Below, piece after piece: positions 57,496 through 64,000 of a stretch of 64,000 nucleotides of DNA. A program made the position numbers and the translations under genes. This stretch comes from Chiua virens (Eukaryota > Basidiomycota > Agaricomycetes > Boletales > Boletaceae), in assembly GCA_019787685.1 (NCBI GenBank), contig JAHNUO010000026.1, forward strand, positions 62,001-126,000, in the 5' to 3' direction. The notes beneath the pieces were generated by a model. The model saw nothing but the letters and a program-made list of their open reading frames with translations. It ran no database searches and was not told the DNA's origin. Positions within the stretch are counted from its first letter, which is position 1, and each line of letters opens with the position of its first letter.

Positions 57496-58273
57496 GGATG
57501 TTTGAGGAAGAGAGGGCGTCGCACCCACCAAGCTTTGACCGATATCCAGCGCTGCGCCGATGCCAGTTGTCGCTTCCTTTATTGGATCAACACGTGACTC
57601 GGATTTACAAAGTGCGTTCAGAGGTTGACGTCGGTTAACAAGTAGCTTCGAGTGCTTCTATGACCCCTTTACTAATTAATTGTCCGAAATTTGTCCTCTT
57701 ACTTTGGCATTTAGGGCGCATTTATTTGCGAGCGTCTTCGGCGGACTCATGGGCGCAACTGTGACAAGCAACTTCGAACAGGTGCTGCCATTGGGTTCAC
57801 GATATGGACGACTTGAGCATATCCCACCCAAGTCGGTCACTCGGGTCGAGTCGGATAAGCTCCGAAACAAAGGACTCGAGCAGACACCGGCACTCTGTCA
57901 CGCAATTGTAGATCCATCGTAGCCTCTGCCAACTCGTCAATATCATTCTAGGGTACAACGACATACGCTCGATCGGGCCTGGCATCGACTACGACGACAT
58001 GGTCTCGGCAATAGCAATCTCGGAAAACCACGACATCTATTGGTCATAGCGAGACATTCACTGTTTGGAGCCCAAGGTTGGTGATATCCTCCCTGCTCAC
58101 TATCTTCTACCTGCATCACTGGCCTGGATATCATCCTCATTAATTGCAGTTGGTGATCCAACCGAGCGTTGATTCCGGGGAAAGAATCGCGCCCACCTGT
58201 ATTGATCAGGTAAGTGCATCATTACCAGGGATGACGCCAACATTCTGACATACAAATCCATCAGACGAAAACA
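57496..58273. other. Intergenic, no gene seen
   Basis: Upstream side of DGAT2. Short frames only. Confidence 0.4.
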
Positions 58274-58591
58274 TGGCCAGCCTCGAGAAAGCCATGCGGC
58301 CACTCAAGAATAAACTCGCAATGCTCCAGGGTGCTATGAGGCGCAATCGCGCGAACTAGCCACGGCACGACAGGAGCTCGAAGCATTCAAGTCGTTCAAT
58401 GAAACCAGAGATCACAAAATAGATGCGCTTACTACCGAAGTGAACCACCCGAAACGTTCGGATGCAGCAGAAGCAGAAGATCTCGAGGAGCGCCATCGTG
58501 ATTCATCAGCTTCACTACTGGCATGCGTCTCCGCTTCGATGGGTGTGGTTGTTACGATCATTAATCCAATCTCGCCCGTCACAGGGAGATA
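58274..58591 (+). pseudogene. Coiled-coil protein fragment with a frameshift
   Basis: MASLEKAMRPLKNKLAMLQG opens a helical, charged frame that stops after about 28 codons at TAG. A neighbouring frame continues with ELATARQELEAFKSFNETRD, KIDALTTEV and EAEDLEERHRDSSAS, then a hydrophobic stretch (LLACVSASMGVVVTIINPI), possibly a tail anchor. A one- or two-base shift near 58360 would join them. It may be a small decayed gene, or a gene with an unrecognised intron. Confidence 0.35.
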
Positions 58592-58697
58592 ACGGGACAT
58601 GGTTGATTAACCTACAAATACAGCCTGATTCGTGGTACCTGCTTTACTGTAAACCTTTTCATCGCGAACCAACAAAATTACTATACTTGAATCCATC

Positions 58698-61546
58698 TCA
58701 ACAGTTCATATGGCGTGCTTCCCTAGACCAGCCAAACTGCATTCGGTCCTCGAGTCTCTCCAAATGCGTCGGGCCTGGAGGACATGAGAGTTTCGTATAC
58801 AGGTCCTTGAGAATTTCGCTGAGCTTGGGATGGCTCTTAAGGAACGGATACGTATTTTCATGAAGACCAGGTGCATAGATGCGCAGACACGTGTCCTTGT
58901 CCTTGTCCTTGCGGGCTAAGCTAACACTCAGGTCTGAGTCTTCCACCTTAAGATCTACCAATATGGCGATGTAAGGTGGGCCACGATAGTCAGGGGCAAC
59001 ACTCTTATGCCCTCGCTTGATCTTGGACAGACTGGGACGCTGAGAGCGGTTTCGAGCCTTGTCTGAAATAAGAATGTGGGACATTCCCTGATGCTTGGAT
59101 TTCAAACCTGGTTTGAAGTACATCGGAATGACTTTGTCAGTCGCGGGTTGCCCATGACAACACTGGATAGCGCTTGTTCGTGCCCAGAGGCTCGCAGTCC
59201 AATCGTCGATACTATGGGTGAGATCAGCATCGCCTTCAGGTTGGACACCATGCATGTGACTCACGACAGGTGGTCCTTACATTCCCCCTTTGGTGTGATA
59301 TCGAAACCCATTGAAACCCAGTGGGAAAAGTTGATATACGCATTCCTAAACTTCTTCCTGGTCCCTGGGACGGCGTCCCAGACTCGCGACCCAAAAACGA
59401 ACTCTAGGAGTTCGGTGACCGGAATCGGAGAACAGTCCAAAAACTTGCTACTTGGATCGACGACGACCCTCTCGCGAACAAACAAATCCTTTGCCAGGAG
59501 CCAGAGCAAACGGCTGACTAGCTCTCCAATATCCCCGACGTCAACCACGCTATTCTTAGCCAGATATTCCAGACTGCGGAAAGCGGAAAGCATGTTGTCC
59601 TTGGTGTGCAGCACATTGGCAGCAGCGCACGATAGAATGGGCTCTGAAGGATAGGTGGTGTAGCTCCAGATTCGGTCCTCGGTTGTCTTGATGCAAACGC
59701 GAAGATGACTTGCAACCAGATTCTCGACGTCACGAACAGCGTTGCGGTGACCAAAAGCAATGTCGAGACCGAACCTTTGAGCGAGGACGGCGAATGCCTG
59801 GTGGTCAAGCCGTAGGTCGTAGGCTGCCGTTCCGCACAGTTTCTGTTCAGCTAAACGAACAATATCTAAGAGTGAGGTCCTTTTGTCTTCCGACAGTGAC
59901 ATCCATCTGTGAATCGATCAGCGGATGCCAACACAAAAACCAGAAATAAGTACGTACAATGGACGGCCATATTGTATGATGTGTTCCCCAGTTGGAACAT
60001 CATCTAGCTTGACCTTAACAGCCCCGAGTGATGGAGCATGCTGATCCCATCCAAGCTGTGTAGATGGCGGGAAAAGCAGCTGTCCCTTTCTAGCCACCCT
60101 TTGGGAGGGATCTGGGATCATTTCAATGAAGAACAGTAAACCAATGGTGTCACGTACGTAGTGCTTGAGGTGACGCAAAGTGTGCAGCTTTTGACGCGGT
60201 TGAGGCGAACACTACCCAGACCGGATGCATGCCAGTGGCGGAATATTCCTTGATGACCCGGAGTAACACCGTTGCCATGAGGACCGAATCGGAACCGGAA
60301 ATCTCGTTTTCATGCAAGACGTGAGCCTCGTCAAGGGCAATCACCAGCCTGGGTCCGTTCTCCCCCTCTCTAGGGGCTCAATACTAGCCACCATCTTCTC
60401 GTAGTACTTCTTCATGATGTCGGTGGACGAGGACGAAGACATTTCTTTTTGAACCTTTTGAGTAGCGATATGACAATGAAATTTATTTGGTAAATTCGCC
60501 GTACTCACATTGTTAAATTCTTCTTCAAAGTCTAGAAAAAACTTGATACGAGCAATGTTCTCGATGTCGCGCATGTCTTCACACCAATCAAAGGTCCACG
60601 GCTGATACTTGCCAAGGGTTTTGAACACCGCTGCAAAAAATGCAAGACACCGCATATAGTACTTGTGTTCAGTCTCGCAACATGCAGTAAGAATGTCTGC
60701 AGGTATATAATCCCGGGGAGGATATGCTTCGGTGTCGCGTGAGGATCGGATGTTCATGTATAATACGCAAACATTCTTTTTGACAAGCTGCATGGGAGCG
60801 TACGTGTCATTGACAACTCCATCGTCAGGCACGATTATGAAATTTTACCTCGAGCATTAAACGCGTCTTGCCACAGCCAGAGCTCTGTACTATGGAGCAG
60901 AACTTGGCGTAATACTCTGGTGAACGTGCGTTGAATGTCTTGTCGTTTTGTTCGAGATACTTAAAAAATGCATCGAGAGCATCGCCTTTGAAAGGGCGAG
61001 CCATAGCAACCCTGAATGCACTGAGCTGTTCCGGGGAAAGATGTTCTGTGCATGTCATGTAAGGAGAAGTCCGTACTGGCGGAGAAACTTGAACTCACGT
61101 CGTACTGTAGACGGGTGAAGAATGGCTATGGATGATGAGCGGGTTAGTTAGAAGACAACGTACGAGCGTGATAAATGCGTACCGAGTCTGCGAATGTTGC
61201 GGTATGACTTTGCTTTCCAAGCATCCTCTATATTGTCCTTTATCCAGGGGTGTTTCTGAAAGAGGTCATTCTGGTTCTGACGCTCGGCATACCTACGATC
61301 CGGTCGAGAGTCCTTTTCAACTACGACACTGAGCACTCCCTGCAGATCAAAGGTTGTTGGGTTCGCTCGCCACTCTGCTGCATTGGCGTTGCCCAGAGCC
61401 CGTTGCACCTCCTCATCCTTCTGACGATCATCATCATCACTACAGCTGTCACTCCGGATATGATCACGGGAAGAAGGCGCCATATCAACACCCATAGTGG
61501 TTGGATCAACTTGGATAGTACTACCGACGTCCACTTGGACGTCCAT
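58698..61546 (-). CDS. Large P-loop NTPase of a lineage-expanded fungal family, one frameshift
   Basis: Start ATG 61546 (MDVQVDVGSTIQVDPTTMGV), a Ser/Asp-rich N-terminus, then exons with Walker A (SIVQSSGCGKTRLMLE, near 60870) and Walker B (LVIALDEAHVL, near 60320). The middle blocks ASKAAHFASPQAL and ARKGQLLFPPSTQLGWDQ and IIQYGRPLWMSL are typical of a P-loop family abundant in agaricomycetes, resembling the NTPase part of Crinkler-like proteins. The C-terminal half has AILVDLKVED, CLRIYAPGLHENTYPFL and a final EARHMNC before the stop at 58698. About 830 residues in about nine exons. Between SIEPLERG and ENGPRL the frame shifts by one base at a C5 tract (60362-60366; G5 on the gene strand). 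One extra G would restore it. This is either a sequencing error or a true mutation. Function unknown; ATP binding and hydrolysis are inferred from the motifs. Confidence 0.72.
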
Positions 61547-61778
61547 GGCGGCGGAAGCTTGGCGAGTCGGAATTAGGGGCGTGAAATTGGGAATGGGCGT
61601 AGCGCTTATACAAGCAAACCTGTACAGTGAGAGCACTGGCGCTTCGGCACCTTGCTTGCCAATGCTCGTATTCGTTACTCCCTCCGTTTGTTACTTCGTG
61701 TGAAAAAAACCTACTTCGTCGTCGTCGTCGTGTGTCGTTATGTTAATTTGTTAATTTTTATTTTTAAATCAGTGTTTA

Positions 61779-62656
61779 CAGTCGAAGCTGATATAACCCA
61801 TACCCCAGATAACCCATACTCTGTGAAAACCCATACATTTTTCCATTTCCCATGTCCGTTTGCAGGGATTTTGTGTCCATAACCCATAACTCCGTCATAA
61901 CCCATAACCCATAGCATTTTTTAGCCTTCATAACCCATAATGTGTGTGAATAGGGTGCTTTATTGGGATATTTTTTATATAATATTTTTTCCTTCTGTCC
62001 TGGGATGGTAAGCACGACCCAAGAACATCCCAAGATTCTCGACATCATAGTCATGAAATCTATCGAGGTCCTAAACAAGGGTTTAATCAAGCCTTGCAAT
62101 CAGACTCAGGACTGGAAAGCCAAGCTTGAGGCTCTGCTGAAAGCTGGACAACCTGTCTTGGAAGCTGACCAAGATTGGCTTGATGGTGATGGGAATCTGG
62201 TGGTGGTCGAAATCTTGAATGTCCTCTCGCACAGCCTTCCATTCCCATTTCGTCTCTTATCCATGCAACTGAGCCAGTTGTGTTGGGCAGTTCTCACAAC
62301 AGCTCAAGCAATCCAATTGTACAAGCCGAGAATGAACTGAACGAAGCCAAGAGTTCAAGTCAATGGTGCCTATGGTTGGGAAGAGATCACGCGCTCTCGA
62401 GATGCAGCATACTACAAAACAGACGAAGTGCACAGACTTCTTTCAGCCCGCATCCTAAGTTGCCATAGTCTTGTATATACTTATCCTCTCGCATTACAAT
62501 AATGGAACAGAATGTACATACATAGACCCGGTAAAATACAAAGGCACTTAATGGAAATTTCTTGTCATTGGTCGGCCTCACTCGAAACCCATACTCTCCC
62601 AAAACCCATACCCCTGGACCTGTCCCGAGAGGTATGGGTTATTACAGCTTCGACTG
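61779..62656. mobile_element. TA-flanked terminal-inverted-repeat element (non-autonomous)
   Basis: The two ends are inverted copies: CAGTCGAAGCTGATATAACC at 61779 and its inverse ending CAGCTTCGACTG at 62656, each next to TA (61777-61778, 62657-62658), as for Tc1/mariner/pogo elements. The left subterminal region repeats ATAACCCATA many times (61790-61945), and the right end repeats AAACCCATAC (62588-62610). An open frame at 61963-62340 (+) has QDWKAKLEALLKAGQPVLEA and no catalytic motif that I recognise. With a length of 878 bp it is too short for a full transposase, so it is probably an internal deletion derivative. Confidence 0.78.
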
Positions 62657-63050
62657 TATTGTCCAGCGGGTATTTTATGGGGTTATTTATGTGAAAATGT
62701 TTGTCATGTTCGTATGTTAACGGATCGGGAAACCGAGCGGATTATTTTAATTTGTGTGGACGTTTTGCACACAAACTCTACACTGGAGAACTTGAACCTG
62801 AGGCAAGGGCGAAAATGCTTAGCCGTGCCTGGGCCTGAGGTGTTAACATCTGTTGCAGCACGATAAGCGCGAGAGGAACTTAAGGTCTCCTATCAACAGA
62901 TCACGTATATAGCTACAGTCGGCATCAGGCCGAGTGAGGCTTGCCATTATTTGGCCTAATCAAAGGCCTTCAAGTCCAACAACATCTAATTGGCATCTCA
63001 ATAAGGCGCTAACATGCTCACTTGGTTTCAGTATCTACCAAAACCGTGAC
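62657..63050. other. Promoter region of the TBCB gene
   Basis: Between the inverted-repeat element and the TBCB start I see no gene. The transposon end is about 390 nt from the ATG. Confidence 0.4.
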
Positions 63051-63960
63051 ATGTCGAGCATTGTCAACGTCTTCGTCGCCTCCCCAGACACACGATCTGA
63101 GCGGCGTTTTGATCTTCACATCACTGTCGAAAAGCTCAAGGTCTCCATCTCTCCACGATGCCCGACTCCCGCTGACCGCCTCCCAGGCAAAACTCGAACT
63201 GATCACCGGCATCCCAGTCCAAAATCAACGTATATCTGTACAAGTTGACCAGGGCGAGACGATCCCGCAACTCTCGGACGACACGAAACTGCTAGGCTTT
63301 TACGGATTGACCACGGGGCAGACACTGCATGTGAGCCGGACCGTCCCCGACGTCCCTCGGTCTCTCTGACGCGATCGACACAGGTCATCGACACGAACCC
63401 CGCCACCTCGTTCACAGGCCAGCTTTCCGACGTATCCCAAGTCGAGAAATTCGAGCTGAGCGAGGAGGCGTACGCGAAACGATCAGGTCGGCCCCGACCA
63501 CGTTGAGGTTGCCTTGTGCGCCGCTCACGTTCGAGTCCTTATCCTCCAGATTCCGTACTCGCATACAAGCAACGGAACAAAGTAGGCCGGTTCGCGCCAT
63601 CGTCAGAGACAGCGCTGCCTGTGACGGACGTCGACATCCCGATCGGCGCCCGATGCGAGGTCGAATCGACCGAGGAAGGGTTTCATAAACGCGGCACGGT
63701 GCGTTTCGTGGGCCAGACGGAGTTCGCAAAGACGGGCGCGTGGGTCGGGATTGAATACGATGAACCGATTGGGCGGAATGATGGATCGTGCGTGTCGTCT
63801 CTGTCGCGATTCCGAATTCTCATTTCCAGATATCTTGTACAGCGTTCAAGGCGTGCGGTATTTCACTTGTCGTCCCAATTATGGGGTACTCGTACGACCA
63901 GATCGAGTCAGAGTTGGAGATTTTCCTGTTGAGGAAGTCAACTTTGATGAAGAGATATAG
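63051..63960 (+). CDS. TBCB: Tubulin-folding cofactor B (UBL + CAP-Gly)
   Basis: A cytosolic chaperone that binds alpha-tubulin in the tubulin folding and dimer-assembly pathway. The N-terminus is the ubiquitin-like domain ([20 protein letters not shown] to [13 protein letters not shown]). Then come the linker [20 protein letters not shown] and the CAP-Gly domain: [43 protein letters not shown] and, after an intron, [20 protein letters not shown]. The end [12 protein letters not shown] carries the acidic C-terminus known in this family. Exons 63051-63140, 63187-63330, 63384-63486, about 63545-63788 and about 63846-63960 give about 230 residues, the normal length. All joins are in frame. Intact. 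Confidence 0.94.
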
Positions 63961-64000
63961 AAATAGGTTCGCTCGATGATTGCATGTTGTATTCGCGTAG

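Noticed and set aside
61780..61945. Telomere-like or centromeric array from the ATAACCCATA motifs
   Set aside because: The motif is not the fungal TTAGGG/CCCTAA unit, is irregularly spaced, and lies between clear inverted repeats of a TA-flanked element.

Overview
This is filamentous-fungal nuclear DNA, almost certainly from an agaricomycete and, as an inference from gene style and transposon families, most like the Rhizoctonia/Ceratobasidium group. The support is dense 45-60 nt GT-AG introns, a basidiomycete-type GH5 glucanase, WD40, P450 and G-domain genes of that style, chromodomain Gypsy elements, and long tracts that have lost CpG by C-to-T decay. The window has two host-gene blocks either side of a roughly 37 kb transposon graveyard.

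Left block (1-7.9 kb): a secreted GH5 exo-glucanase gene (1213-3356, + strand, 15 inferred exons) and a WD40 repeat gene (4919-7047, + strand) whose possible N-terminal part is cut off by an in-frame stop.

Middle (7.9-38 kb): a host segment, paralogous to 48111-51103, has been split by nested insertions whose order can be read from target duplications. A hAT transposon (8398-26610, 8-bp duplication) carries a decayed transposase. Into that transposase went an LTR retrotransposon without pol (9972-23559, duplication CATGC). Its gag took a young, nearly intact Ty3/Gypsy element (11079-18721, duplication CAGAC), and its 3' LTR took a Tc1/mariner element (21615-23200, TA). The pol-less retrotransposon also encodes, on its opposite strand, a spliced protein with a Zn2Cys6-type cysteine cluster. 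The same host segment took a second, older Gypsy element in reverse orientation (27693-37434), whose catalytic residues and arginine codons are destroyed by C-to-T changes. One of its LTRs is split by an inverted-repeat composite containing a solo LTR. A sister solo LTR lies at 38293-38997.

Right block (41-64 kb): a P-loop GTPase gene (41256-45572, - strand) with a 25-copy minisatellite in one intron; a coiled-coil, Ser-rich gene; the second copy of the host segment, with three small genes; a cytochrome P450; the acyltransferase DGAT2; a large P-loop NTPase with one frameshift; a TA-flanked inverted-repeat transposon (61779-62656); and tubulin cofactor B (63051-63960). Metabolic and cytoskeletal housekeeping genes (DGAT2, TBCB) are intact, while lineage-specific families (WD40, GTPase, NTPase) are partly broken or sit next to transposons.

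The strongest candidates for something undescribed are the antisense cysteine-cluster gene lying between two polypurine tracts of an LTR element, the zinc-knuckle extension at the C-terminus of Gypsy Pol, and the intron-like minisatellite unit inside the GTPase gene. Gene models are read by eye from splice signals and homology memory, without alignment tools.
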